Below, piece by piece: positions 16,431-24,914 of a stretch of DNA of 64,000 bases. The notes beneath the pieces are model-generated. The model was not told the DNA's origin. It saw only the letters and a program-made list of their open reading frames with translations, and searched no databases. Made by a program: the position numbers and the translations under genes. Numbering within the stretch: position 1 is the first letter of the stretch; each line of letters starts with the position of its first letter. Where the stretch lies: positions 5,518,001-5,582,000 of the forward strand of contig NZ_JASVWB010000002.1 of NCBI RefSeq assembly GCF_030287445.1, written 5' to 3'. The DNA is from Streptomyces sp. ALI-76-A. Lineage in GTDB: Bacteria; Actinomycetota; Actinomycetes; Streptomycetales; Streptomycetaceae.

Positions 16431-17483
16431 ATGCGTCAGATATCCAAACTGACCCGCGTCGCGGTGGGGGTCGCGTCGCTCGCACTCGCCGCCACCGCCT
16501 GTGGCGGGACCAGCAGCGACAGCGGCAGCGACACCGAGACCAAGGACGACCTGGGGCTCGCCATCGCGTACGACATCGGCGGCAAGGGCGACCAGTCCTT
16601 CAACGACGCCGCGTACGCCGGCCTGCAGAAGGCCCAGAAGGAGTTCGGTTACAAGACCGACGACGTGGAGCCCACCGAGGGCGAGACCGACGCGGACAAG
16701 GAACAGCGTCTGTCCTCCCTCGCCAAGCAGGGCTACAACCCGGTCATCGGCGTCGGCTTCGCCTACGGTCCCGCGATGGAGGCGGTGGCCAAGAAGTACC
16801 CGAAGACGACCTTCGGCATCGTCGACTCGGTGGTCGAGGGCGACAACGTGGCGTCCCTCGTCTTCGCCGAGGAGCAGGCCTCCTACCTCGCCGGCGTCGC
16901 CGCCGCCAAGGCCACCAAGACCAACACCGTCGGCTTCGTGGGCGGTGTCGACATCCCGCTGATCCACAAGTTCGAGGCCGGCTACAAGCAGGGCGTCCAG
17001 GACACCAGCGGCGGCAAGGTCAAGGTCATCCCGCAGTACCTCACGCAGACCGCGGAGGAGGGCGGCTTCTCCAGCCCCGACAAGGGCAAGGCCGCCGCCG
17101 AGGGCCAGATCGAGAAGAAGGCCGACGTCATCTACCAGGCGGCCGGTCTGTCCGGCCAGGGCGTGATCGAGGCCGCCGCCAAGGCGAAGGTCTGGGCGAT
17201 CGGTGTCGACTCCGACCAGTACCAGCAGGCGGCCCTCGCCTCGTACAAGAGCTACATCCTCACGTCCGCGCTCAAGGACGTCGGCGGTGCGGTGTACTCC
17301 CTGGCGAAGTCCGTCGAGGACGGCAAGCCGCTGACCGGCACGCAGACCTTCGACCTGAAGGTCGACGGTGTGGGTCTGGCCGAGACCAACCCCGAGTTCG
17401 GAAAGATCGCTGGCCTCTCCGACGCGGTGGCCAAGGCCAAGGGTGAGATCATCGACGGCACCATCAAGGTGAAGACCGAGTAG
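16431..17483 (+). CDS. BMP-family nucleoside-binding lipoprotein (copy 1)
   Basis: The product is 350 residues. A lipoprotein signal peptide (MRQISKLTRVAVGVASLALA, then ATAC) ends at a cysteine at about residue 23. The mature part has the BMP/PnrA signatures GGKGDQSFNDAAYAGL, GYNPVIGVGFAYG and GFVGGVDIPLIHKFEAGY, the last being the family's ligand-binding segment. PnrA-type proteins bind purine or other nucleosides and hand them to an ABC transporter. I prefer the ATG at 16431, after GGGGAA; an ATG at 16416 is in frame. It is a near-duplicate of the next gene. Transporter genes lie just downstream. Confidence 0.88.
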   Translation: MRQISKLTRVAVGVASLALAATACGGTSSDSGSDTETKDDLGLAIAYDIGGKGDQSFNDAAYAGLQKAQKEFGYKTDDVEPTEGETDADKEQRLSSLAKQGYNPVIGVGFAYGPAMEAVAKKYPKTTFGIVDSVVEGDNVASLVFAEEQASYLAGVAAAKATKTNTVGFVGGVDIPLIHKFEAGYKQGVQDTSGGKVKVIPQYLTQTAEEGGFSSPDKGKAAAEGQIEKKADVIYQAAGLSGQGVIEAAAKAKVWAIGVDSDQYQQAALASYKSYILTSALKDVGGAVYSLAKSVEDGKPLTGTQTFDLKVDGVGLAETNPEFGKIAGLSDAVAKAKGEIIDGTIKVKTE

Positions 17484-17531
17484 GACCGGCCCGCGTATCG
17501 CCCCGAGGGGCGAACGTGGTCGAATCCGTGT

Positions 17532-17567
17532 GAAGCGGGCGGGCGCCTGAGGGTGCCCGCCCGCTTC
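17532..17567 (+). terminator. Terminator between the two BMP lipoprotein genes
   Basis: A 16-bp stem with one G-U pair (arms 17532-17547 and 17552-17567) closes a TGAG loop, 49 bp after the stop of the first lipoprotein gene. It implies that the second copy is mainly transcribed from its own promoter. Confidence 0.8.
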
Positions 17568-17679
17568 GGCGTTGCCGGCGCAGGTCACCCTGCGCCACCT
17601 TCCCTTTGCGGTCGGCAAGCCTGTGACGGAGGCGGGGAGCGGGTTGGCCACGGGCCGATAACAAGGTGGACAGAAGGGG

Positions 17680-17708
17680 TTTTCAGGCAGGTCTACGCGC
17701 GTTAATCT
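17680..17708 (+). promoter_or_regulatory. Promoter with nucleoside-regulon operator, second BMP lipoprotein gene
   Basis: TTTTCA (17680-17685), a 17-bp spacer and TAATCT (17703-17708) form the promoter. The core ACGCGCGT is at 17695-17702 within CTACGCGCGTTA. About 30 bp around it match the first copy's promoter closely, so promoter and gene appear duplicated together. Confidence 0.6.
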
Positions 17709-17767
17709 GCGGCGAAGCCAGCGCCGAAGCTGAACCGTCCGGCGCTCGTACGACAGGAGCACCACAC

Positions 17768-18814
17768 ATGCGCCGGATTTCCCGGATCACGGTCGCAGGC
17801 GCAGCGACCGCCTCTCTGGCCCTCGCGCTCTCCGCCTGCGGCGGGACCTCGACCTCCAGCTCGTCGGAGTCGAAGGGCGACAAGGGTCTGGCCATCGCGT
17901 ACGACGTCGGCGGCAAGGGCGACCAGTCCTTCAACGACGCGGCGTACGCGGGCCTGGAGCAGGCGAAGAAGGAGTTCGGCTACGAGACCGACGACGTCGA
18001 GCCCACCGAGGGCGAGACCGACGCCGACAAGGCCCAGCGGCTGTCCTCGCTGGCCAAGCAGGGCTTCAACCCGGTGATCGGTGTCGGCTACGCCTACGCG
18101 CCGGCCGTCAAGGAGGTCGCGGCGAAGTACCCGGACACCACCTTCGGCATCGTGGACGACTCCACGATCGAGGCGAAGAACGTGGCCGACCTGGTCTTCT
18201 CCGAGGAGCAGGCCTCGTACCTCGCCGGTGTCGCGGCCGCCAAGGCCAGCAAGACCAAGGTCGTAGGCTTCGTGGGCGGTGTCGACATCCCGCTGATCCA
18301 CAAGTTCCAGGCCGGCTTCGAGCAGGGCGTGAAGGACACCGACCCCAAGGTCAAGGTGCTCCCGCAGTACCTCACGCAGACCGCGGAGGAGGGCGGCTTC
18401 TCCAGCCCCGACAAGGGCAAGACGGCCGCCGAGGGCCAGATCGAGAAGAAGGCCGACGTCGTCTACGCGGCCGCCGGTCTGTCCGGCCAGGGCGTGATCG
18501 AGGCCGCCGCCGCCAACAAGGTCTGGGCGATCGGTGTCGACTCCGACCAGTACCGGCAGGAAGCCCTCGCCAAGTACAAGGACTCCATCCTCACCTCCGC
18601 GCTGAAGGACGTCGCCAAGGCGGTGTACAACCTCGCGAAGTCGGTCGAGGACGGCAAGCCCGAGACCGGTATCGTCAGGGGCGATCTGAAGACCGGTGAG
18701 GTCGGCCTCTCGGACTCCAACCCGAAGTTCGCGGACGACGCCGAGCTGCAGGACGCCATCAAGACGGCCAAGGAGAAGATCATCAGCGGCGAGATCAAGG
18801 TCAAGAGCAGCTGA
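17768..18814 (+). CDS. BMP-family nucleoside-binding lipoprotein (copy 2)
   Basis: The product is 348 residues. Its signal peptide ends in a textbook lipobox, LSAC (Cys about residue 24), followed by a serine-rich linker. The mature domain shares nearly every motif with copy 1: GGKGDQSFNDAAYAGL, FNPVIGVGYAYAP, GFVGGVDIPLIHKFQAGF and AAAGLSGQGVIEAA. The protein should be anchored outside the membrane and deliver nucleosides to the transporter encoded next. An AGGAG ribosome site precedes the ATG. The two copies may differ in ligand or in expression. Confidence 0.9.
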   Translation: MRRISRITVAGAATASLALALSACGGTSTSSSSESKGDKGLAIAYDVGGKGDQSFNDAAYAGLEQAKKEFGYETDDVEPTEGETDADKAQRLSSLAKQGFNPVIGVGYAYAPAVKEVAAKYPDTTFGIVDDSTIEAKNVADLVFSEEQASYLAGVAAAKASKTKVVGFVGGVDIPLIHKFQAGFEQGVKDTDPKVKVLPQYLTQTAEEGGFSSPDKGKTAAEGQIEKKADVVYAAAGLSGQGVIEAAAANKVWAIGVDSDQYRQEALAKYKDSILTSALKDVAKAVYNLAKSVEDGKPETGIVRGDLKTGEVGLSDSNPKFADDAELQDAIKTAKEKIISGEIKVKSS

Positions 18815-18860
18815 CACAGCAACACCTCGAGCAGCGTGTAACCGCGGGGTTACGTCCGCT

Positions 18861-18899
18861 CAACGGGGTACGGGGAGGCTGGCTCCCCGTACCCCGTTG
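18861..18899 (+). terminator. Strong terminator after the second BMP lipoprotein gene
   Basis: A perfect 16-bp inverted repeat (18861-18876 and 18884-18899) encloses a 7-nt loop. It separates the lipoprotein gene from the ABC transporter operon, which has its own operator immediately downstream. Confidence 0.88.
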
Positions 18900-18935
18900 T
18901 CTCGGTGCGACGCCCCTTTCGATGCCGTAGGGGCG

Positions 18936-18947
18936 CTACGCGCGTAG
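18936..18947 (+). promoter_or_regulatory. Nucleoside-regulon operator before the ABC transporter operon
   Basis: A perfect 12-bp palindrome CTACGCGCGTAG lies 19 bp before the GTG start of the ATPase gene. A second half-repeat, CGTAG-N5-CTACG, overlaps it at 18926-18940. I do not see a clear -35. Confidence 0.65.
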
Positions 18948-18966
18948 ACGACCCCCGTCCCCAGGA

Positions 18967-20604
18967 GTGTGCGCCATCAACGCGTCCAGCAGCCCTCCGG
19001 CCGGAGCGGCGGTCAACGGTCAGACGACCGCCGTCGAACTCGCCGGGATCACCAAGCGTTTCCCGGGCGTCGTGGCCAACCACGACATCCACCTCACCGT
19101 CCGCAAGGGCACCGTCCACGCCCTGGTCGGCGAGAACGGGGCCGGCAAGTCGACGCTGATGAAGATCCTCTACGGCATGCAGAAGCCGGACGAGGGAACC
19201 ATCGCGGTCGGCGGCGAGCAGGTCACCTTCTCCTCGCCGGCCGACGCCATCGCCCGCGGCATCGGCATGGTCCACCAGCACTTCATGCTCGCCGACAACC
19301 TCACGGTGCTGGAGAACGTGGTGCTGGGCAGCGAGAAGCTGTACGGCATCGGCGCCAAGGCCCGCCGCAAGATCAAGGAGCTCTCCGAGCGCTACGGCCT
19401 CGACGTCCGGCCCGACCTCCTGGTCGAGGAGCTCGGCGTGGCCGCCCGCCAGCGCGTGGAGATCCTCAAGGTCCTCTACCGCGGCGCCAGCACGCTGATC
19501 CTGGACGAGCCGACGGCGGTCCTGGTGCCGCAGGAGGTGGACGCGCTGTTCGCCAACCTCCGCGAGCTCAGGTCCGAGGGCCTGTCGGTCATCTTCATCT
19601 CCCACAAGCTGGGCGAGGTCCTCTCCGTCGCCGACGAGATCACGGTCATCCGCCGCGGCACCACCGTCGGCACCGCCGTGCCCGCCGAGACCACCCCGCG
19701 CCAGCTCGCCGAGATGATGGTCGGCAGCGAGCTGCCCACGCCGGAGACCGCCGAGTCGACGGTCACCGACCGCCCCGTCCTCACCGTGGAGAAGCTGCGG
19801 CTGGAGGCGGTGGGCGGCAAGGCGCTCCTCGACGACATCACCTTCACCATCCACGCGGGCGAGATCCTGGGCATCGCCGGTGTGGAGGGCAACGGCCAGA
19901 CCGAGCTGGTGGACGCGCTCATCGGCCTCAAGGCCGCCGACTCGGGCACCATCTCGCTCGCCGAGGACGAGATCACCGCCTGGCCCACCCGCAGGCGCCG
20001 CGAGCAGGGCATCGGCTACATCCCCGAGGACCGCCACCGTCACGGCCTGCTCCTGGAGGCCCCCCTCTGGGAGAACCGCATCCTCGGGCACGTCACGGAG
20101 AAGCCCAACGCCAAGGGCGTCTGGCTGGACCCGAAGGCCGCCCAGGAGGACACCCGCCGGATCGTCGAGGCGTACGACGTCCGCACCCCCGGCATCGACG
20201 TCACCGCCGCGTCCCTGTCCGGCGGCAACCAGCAGAAGCTGATCGTCGGCCGCGAGATGACCCACAAGCCGCGCTTCCTGATCGCCGCCCACCCCACCCG
20301 CGGGGTGGACGTCGGCGCGCAGGCCGCGATCTGGGACCACATCCGTGAGGCCCGTCGCGAGGGCCTGGCCGTGCTGCTGATCTCCGCCGACCTCGACGAG
20401 CTGATCGGCCTGTCCGACACCCTCCGCGTGATCTACAACGGCAAGCTGGTCGCCGACGCCGACCCGGCCGCCATCACCCCGGAGGAACTCGGTTCGGCCA
20501 TGACGGGTGCCGCGACCGGACACCTCGAACACGACGACACCGCTGATGACGCCCCTGAGCCCCCGGCAGCCGCGCCGAGGACTCCGGAAGACGAGGCCCG
20601 CTGA
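18967..20604 (+). CDS. Nucleoside ABC transporter ATPase (two ATP-binding cassettes)
   Basis: The product is 545 residues with tandem cassettes, as in RbsA/NupA-type importers. The first has Walker A GENGAGKST at about residue 54 and LILDEPTAVLVPQE, but a degenerate signature. The second has a degenerate Walker A (GVEGNGQTEL), a full LSGGNQQK signature and HPTRGVDVG. Such sequence asymmetry is normal for the family. It powers import of nucleosides delivered by the BMP lipoproteins. GTG at 18967 is drawn as the start, yet AGGAG at 18963 is best spaced for an ATC codon at 18976. It is coupled to the next gene by TGATG. Confidence 0.93.
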   Translation: MCAINASSSPPAGAAVNGQTTAVELAGITKRFPGVVANHDIHLTVRKGTVHALVGENGAGKSTLMKILYGMQKPDEGTIAVGGEQVTFSSPADAIARGIGMVHQHFMLADNLTVLENVVLGSEKLYGIGAKARRKIKELSERYGLDVRPDLLVEELGVAARQRVEILKVLYRGASTLILDEPTAVLVPQEVDALFANLRELRSEGLSVIFISHKLGEVLSVADEITVIRRGTTVGTAVPAETTPRQLAEMMVGSELPTPETAESTVTDRPVLTVEKLRLEAVGGKALLDDITFTIHAGEILGIAGVEGNGQTELVDALIGLKAADSGTISLAEDEITAWPTRRRREQGIGYIPEDRHRHGLLLEAPLWENRILGHVTEKPNAKGVWLDPKAAQEDTRRIVEAYDVRTPGIDVTAASLSGGNQQKLIVGREMTHKPRFLIAAHPTRGVDVGAQAAIWDHIREARREGLAVLLISADLDELIGLSDTLRVIYNGKLVADADPAAITPEELGSAMTGAATGHLEHDDTADDAPEPPAAAPRTPEDEAR

Positions 20605-21728
20605 TGAAGAAGTTCGACAAGGAGCGCGTGCTCCTCGCGGTGGCCGGCCCGGTCATCGCGCTCGCCGTGGCCTTCGCCCTGTCCGCGATCGTCCTGATCG
20701 CCTCGGGCAAGAACCCGTTCGAGCCGTTCCAGATCATGTTCGAGCAGGCCACGTTCTCCGACATCCAGGTCCTGATCATCAACCAGGCCTCGCTGTACTA
20801 CGTCGCGGCCCTCGCGGTGGCCATCGGCTTCCGGATGAACCTGTTCAACATCGGCGTGGACGGCCAGTACCTGCTCGGCGCCATCATGGCGGCGATCGTC
20901 GGCGCCCACGTGGACCTGCCCGCCTTCCTCCAGATCCCGCTGCTGCTGCTGACCGCGATCTGCACCGGGGCGTTCTGGGCCGGCATCGCCGGTGTCCTCA
21001 AGGTCACCCGCGGGGTCAGTGAGGTCGTCGCCACGATCATGCTGAACGCCATCGCCACCTCCGTCATCGGCTACCTCTGGCTGCCGAACGTCTTCGGCGT
21101 CAAGGTCGGCAACAACAGCACCACCGGCGAGATGGCCGAGTCCGGCTGGGTGCCCGGCATCGACATGGGCGCGGCCGGTGAGATCTACGGCCTGGTCATC
21201 CTCGCCGTGCTGCTGGGCATCGGCTACTGGGTCGTCCTCAACCGCACCCGCTTCGGTTTCGACCTGCGCGCCTCCGGCGCCTCCGAGTCCGCCGCCGCGG
21301 CCAGCGGTGTCGACCCCAAGCGGATGGTGCTCAGCGCCATGCTGATCTCCGGTGCCGTCGCCGGTCTCGCGGGCCTGCCGATCCTGCTCGGCGACACCCA
21401 CACCTACAGCCTGAACTTCCCCACCGGCATCGGCTTCCTCGGCATCGGCATCGCCCTGCTCGGCCGCAACAGCCCGGTCGGCATCGCCTTCGCCGCCCTG
21501 CTGTGGGCCTGGCTCGACAAGGCCTCGCCCGAACTGGACTTCTACGACTACGACAAGGAGATCGCGGTCATCATGCAGGGCCTGATCGTGCTCTCGGTCG
21601 TCGTCTCGTACGAGGCCGTACGCGAGTGGGGTCTGCGCCGCCAGCAGCGCCGGGTCGGCGCCGAACTCGCCGCGGGACACGTCCTCGGCGCCACCGACAA
21701 CGTGAAGAAGGAGGTGGCCGGCCGATGA
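20604..21728 (+). CDS. Nucleoside ABC transporter permease 1
   Basis: The product is 374 residues with about eight to ten membrane helices. It belongs to the BPD_transp_2 permease family (YufP/NupB-like). The family region AIGFRMNLFNIGVDGQYLLG, the EVVATIMLN coupling segment and GFDLRASGASESAAAASGV are visible. It forms the membrane channel with the second permease. The start ATG shares bases with the ATPase stop (TGATG), and its own stop overlaps the next start (ATGA). Confidence 0.9.
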   Translation: MKKFDKERVLLAVAGPVIALAVAFALSAIVLIASGKNPFEPFQIMFEQATFSDIQVLIINQASLYYVAALAVAIGFRMNLFNIGVDGQYLLGAIMAAIVGAHVDLPAFLQIPLLLLTAICTGAFWAGIAGVLKVTRGVSEVVATIMLNAIATSVIGYLWLPNVFGVKVGNNSTTGEMAESGWVPGIDMGAAGEIYGLVILAVLLGIGYWVVLNRTRFGFDLRASGASESAAAASGVDPKRMVLSAMLISGAVAGLAGLPILLGDTHTYSLNFPTGIGFLGIGIALLGRNSPVGIAFAALLWAWLDKASPELDFYDYDKEIAVIMQGLIVLSVVVSYEAVREWGLRRQQRRVGAELAAGHVLGATDNVKKEVAGR

Positions 21729-22990
21729 CCACCGTGACCGACCTCAACCAGCCCACGCTCCAGCCCGCGGCGCCGACCGGCCGCCGTATGTCGCTGCCCG
21801 TGCTGCTGCTGGTCATCGCCGGCGCCCTGGCGCTGACCTCGATCGTCCGCATCATCACCGGCGCCGACGGCATCACCAACGTCAGCCAGATGTCCACCGC
21901 GCTCCAGCTCGCCGTGCCGATCGGCCTCGCCGGTCTCGGCGGTCTGTGGGCCGAGCGCGCGGGCGTCGTCAACATCGGCCTCGAAGGCATGATGATCCTC
22001 GGCACCTGGTTCGGTGCCTGGGCCGGATTCCAGTGGGGCCCGTGGACCGGCGTCCTGGTCGGCATCATCGGCGGCGCGCTCGGCGGCCTGCTGCACGCCC
22101 TGGTCACCGTCACCTTCAACGTCAACCACATCGTCTCCGGCGTGGCCATCAACATCCTCGCCCTCGGCGCCACCCGCTACCTCGCCCCGCTCGCCTTCGA
22201 AGGCCACACGGGCGGCTCGGCCAAGCAGTCCCCGCCGGTGGACTCGCTCGGCAACTTCACCGTGCCCGGGCTCTCCGACGCGCTCAGGGATCTGAACGAG
22301 AAGGGCTGGTTCTTCGTCTCCGACATCGCCGGCCTGCTCGGCGGCCTGGTCACCAACGTCTCCTGGCTGACCCTCCTCGCCATCGCGCTGATCCCCGGCA
22401 CCTGGTGGATCCTGTGGCGCACCGCGTTCGGTCTGCGGCTGCGCTCCTGCGGCGAGAACCCGGTCGCGGCCGAGTCCCTCGGGGTGAACGTCTACAAGTA
22501 CAAGTACCTGGCCGTGATCATCTCCGGCGGTCTGGCCGGCCTCGGCGGCGCCTTCCTCGCCATCGTCGCCAACCCCTTCTACCTGGAGGGCCAGACCAGC
22601 GGCCGCGGCTACATCGGCCTCGCCGCGATGATCTTCGGCAACTGGATGCCGGGCGGCCTTGCCATCGGCGCGGGCCTGTTCGGCTACACCGACAGCCTCA
22701 ACCTGCGCGGCGGCTCGGAGAACGTGCACGCGCTGCTGCTGCTCGGCGCGCTACTGCTGGTCATCGGCGCGATCTGGCTGGCGGTGCGCAAGAAGTACGT
22801 ACAGGCGGCGATCACGCTGGTCGTCGGCGCGCTGGTGTTCGCCTGGTACGCCGGCACCAACGAGGTGCCGAACCAGGTCGTCTCCGCCACGCCGTACGTC
22901 ATCACGCTGGTCGTGCTCGCGCTCTCCGCGCAGCGCCTGAGGATGCCGAAGGCGGACGGCATGCCCTACCGGAAGGGACAGGGCAAGTGA
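21725..22990 (+). CDS. Nucleoside ABC transporter permease 2
   Basis: The product is 421 residues, the YufQ/NupC-like partner permease. It has WAERAGVVNIGLEGMMILG, HIVSGVAINILALG and FGLRLRSCGENPVAAESLGV, the family's conserved membrane and coupling-loop segments. About ten hydrophobic helices are present, with an inserted soluble loop around residues 165-200. Start ATG at 21725 overlaps the upstream stop; the stop overlaps the cytidine deaminase start as GTGA. It is therefore co-translated with the catabolic enzyme. Confidence 0.9.
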   Translation: MTTVTDLNQPTLQPAAPTGRRMSLPVLLLVIAGALALTSIVRIITGADGITNVSQMSTALQLAVPIGLAGLGGLWAERAGVVNIGLEGMMILGTWFGAWAGFQWGPWTGVLVGIIGGALGGLLHALVTVTFNVNHIVSGVAINILALGATRYLAPLAFEGHTGGSAKQSPPVDSLGNFTVPGLSDALRDLNEKGWFFVSDIAGLLGGLVTNVSWLTLLAIALIPGTWWILWRTAFGLRLRSCGENPVAAESLGVNVYKYKYLAVIISGGLAGLGGAFLAIVANPFYLEGQTSGRGYIGLAAMIFGNWMPGGLAIGAGLFGYTDSLNLRGGSENVHALLLLGALLLVIGAIWLAVRKKYVQAAITLVVGALVFAWYAGTNEVPNQVVSATPYVITLVVLALSAQRLRMPKADGMPYRKGQGK

Positions 22991-23394
22991 CCCCGCCCGG
23001 GCCGGCCTCCGTCGACTGGGAGGAGCTGCGCACGGCGGCCCGGGACGCCATGTCCCGGGCGTACGCCCCGTACTCCGGCTACCCGGTCGGTGTGGCGGCC
23101 CTGGTCGACGACGGCCGTACGGTCACCGGCTGCAACGTGGAGAACGCCAGCTACGGTCTCGGCCTGTGCGCCGAGTGCGGACTGGTCTCCGAGCTGCAGA
23201 ACACCGGAGGAGGCCGCCTCACGCACTTCACCTGCGTGGACGGCCGGGGCGACATCCTCGTCCCGTGCGGCCGCTGCCGGCAGCTGCTGTACGAGTTCGG
23301 CGGCCCCGACCTGCTCCTGGAGACTCCGGAGGGCGTCCTGCCGCTGTCCCGGATGCTGCCGCAGGCCTTCGGGCCGGGCCATCTCGCCAAGTAA
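22987..23394 (+). CDS. cdd: Cytidine deaminase
   Basis: The product is 135 residues, the usual size of a tetrameric cytidine deaminase. Zinc ligands and the proton shuttle are in place: CNVENASYGLGLCAECG contains the CAE motif with the catalytic glutamate, and VPCGRCRQLLYEF supplies the PCxxC cysteines. It converts (deoxy)cytidine to (deoxy)uridine, feeding thymidine/uridine phosphorolysis. The GTG at 22987 overlaps the permease stop by four bases, so uptake and deamination are coupled. Confidence 0.95.
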   Translation: MTPPGPASVDWEELRTAARDAMSRAYAPYSGYPVGVAALVDDGRTVTGCNVENASYGLGLCAECGLVSELQNTGGGRLTHFTCVDGRGDILVPCGRCRQLLYEFGGPDLLLETPEGVLPLSRMLPQAFGPGHLAK

Positions 23395-23478
23395 GTCCCG
23401 CGCGGTCCCTCCGGACCCCCTCCGGCCGCTCGGAGGGCCGCGCGGTTTCCGCCTGCTTTTCGGAAGGAAGGCCACGCC

Positions 23479-24762
23479 ATGGCCATGGACGTCATCTCCG
23501 TCATCCGCACCAAGCGGGACCGCGGTGAGCTCAGCGACGCGCAGATCGACTGGGTCATCGACGCGTACACCCGCGGGGAGGTCGCCGACGAGCAGATGTC
23601 CGCGCTCGCCATGGCGATCCTGCTCAACGGCATGAACCGCCGCGAGATCGCCCGCTGGACGGCCGCGATGATCGCCTCCGGCGAGCGCATGGACTTCTCG
23701 GCGCTGTCCCGCCCGACCGCCGACAAGCACTCCACGGGAGGCGTCGGCGACAAGATCACCCTCCCGTTGGCCCCGCTGGTCGCCGCCTGCGGCGCGGCGG
23801 TCCCGCAGCTGTCCGGCCGCGGCCTCGGCCACACCGGCGGCACGCTGGACAAGCTGGAGTCCGTCCCCGGCTGGCGGGCGCTGCTCTCCAACGAGGAGAT
23901 GCTCTCCGTGCTCGACGGCACCGGCGCGGTCATCTGCGCGGCGGGCGACGGCCTGGCCCCCGCCGACAAGAAGCTCTACGCCCTGCGGGACGTGACCGGC
24001 ACGGTCGAGGCCATCCCGCTGATCGCCTCCTCGATCATGTCGAAGAAGATCGCCGAGGGCACCGGCTCGCTGGTCCTCGACGTGAAGGTCGGCACCGGCG
24101 CCTTCATGAAGACGATCGAGGACGCCCGCGAACTGGCGTCCACGATGGTCGGCCTCGGCACCGACCACGGCGTGCGCACGGTCGCCCTGCTCACGGACAT
24201 GTCGACCCCGCTGGGGCTGACCGCGGGCAACGCGCTGGAGGTCCGCGAGTCGGTCGAGGTCCTGGCGGGCGGTGGCCCGGCGGACGTGGTCGAGCTGACC
24301 CTGGCCCTCGCCCGCGAGATGCTGGACGCGGCGGGCGTCAAGGACGCCGACCCGGCGAAGGCCCTGGCCGACGGCTCCGCGATGGACGTCTGGCGCCGCA
24401 TGATCGCGGCCCAGGGCGGCGACCCGGACGCGGCACTGCCCACGTCGAAGGAGCAGCACGTCGTCAAGGCGTCCTCCTCGGGCGTCCTGACCCGCCTGGA
24501 CGCCTACGGCGTCGGTGTCGCCGCCTGGCGCCTGGGCGCCGGCCGCGCCCGCAAGGAGGACCCGGTGCAGGCCGGCGCGGGCGTGGAACTGCACGCCAAG
24601 CCCGGCGACACGGTGACCGAGGGCCAGCCCCTGCTGACCCTCCACACGGACACCCCCGAGCGCTTCGCATACGCGCTCCAGGCGGTCGAGGGCTCCTACG
24701 ACATCGCCGCGCCGGGAACGGCGTTCACGGCGTCGCCGGTGGTGCTGGAACGTATCGCCTGA
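23479..24762 (+). CDS. deoA: Thymidine phosphorylase
   Basis: The product is 427 residues. The N-terminal helical domain and the phosphate-binding KHSTGGVGDK (about residue 82) and LSGRGLGHTGGTLDKLE are signatures of the pyrimidine nucleoside phosphorylase family. The lysine and serine of SSIMSKKIAEG contact the base. It splits thymidine or deoxyuridine to base and deoxyribose-1-phosphate. A GGAAGG ribosome site precedes the ATG. It follows cdd by 84 bp and ends the transporter operon at a hairpin. The product sugar phosphate connects to the mutase and deoC genes elsewhere in the window. Confidence 0.95.
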   Translation: MAMDVISVIRTKRDRGELSDAQIDWVIDAYTRGEVADEQMSALAMAILLNGMNRREIARWTAAMIASGERMDFSALSRPTADKHSTGGVGDKITLPLAPLVAACGAAVPQLSGRGLGHTGGTLDKLESVPGWRALLSNEEMLSVLDGTGAVICAAGDGLAPADKKLYALRDVTGTVEAIPLIASSIMSKKIAEGTGSLVLDVKVGTGAFMKTIEDARELASTMVGLGTDHGVRTVALLTDMSTPLGLTAGNALEVRESVEVLAGGGPADVVELTLALAREMLDAAGVKDADPAKALADGSAMDVWRRMIAAQGGDPDAALPTSKEQHVVKASSSGVLTRLDAYGVGVAAWRLGAGRARKEDPVQAGAGVELHAKPGDTVTEGQPLLTLHTDTPERFAYALQAVEGSYDIAAPGTAFTASPVVLERIA

Positions 24763-24781
24763 CCTCTCCTCATCCGGGCGA

Positions 24782-24811
24782 ACGGGATCGGTGGACCCCC
24801 GCCGGTCCCGT
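24782..24811. terminator. Terminator between deoA and the AEC transporter gene
   Basis: Ten-base arms ACGGGATCGG (24782-24791) and CCGGTCCCGT (24802-24811) pair with one mismatch around a 10-nt loop. It lies between convergent genes, so it may serve both directions. Confidence 0.5.
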
Positions 24812-24914
24812 CCGGCATGGCGGAGCCGGTGACGCGCCGACGGCGGAGCGCCGAACCGCTCTCACCGTTCTCTTCGATCTCGTCATCGGCACCTTCGAGT
24901 TCCCGGGACGTGAG

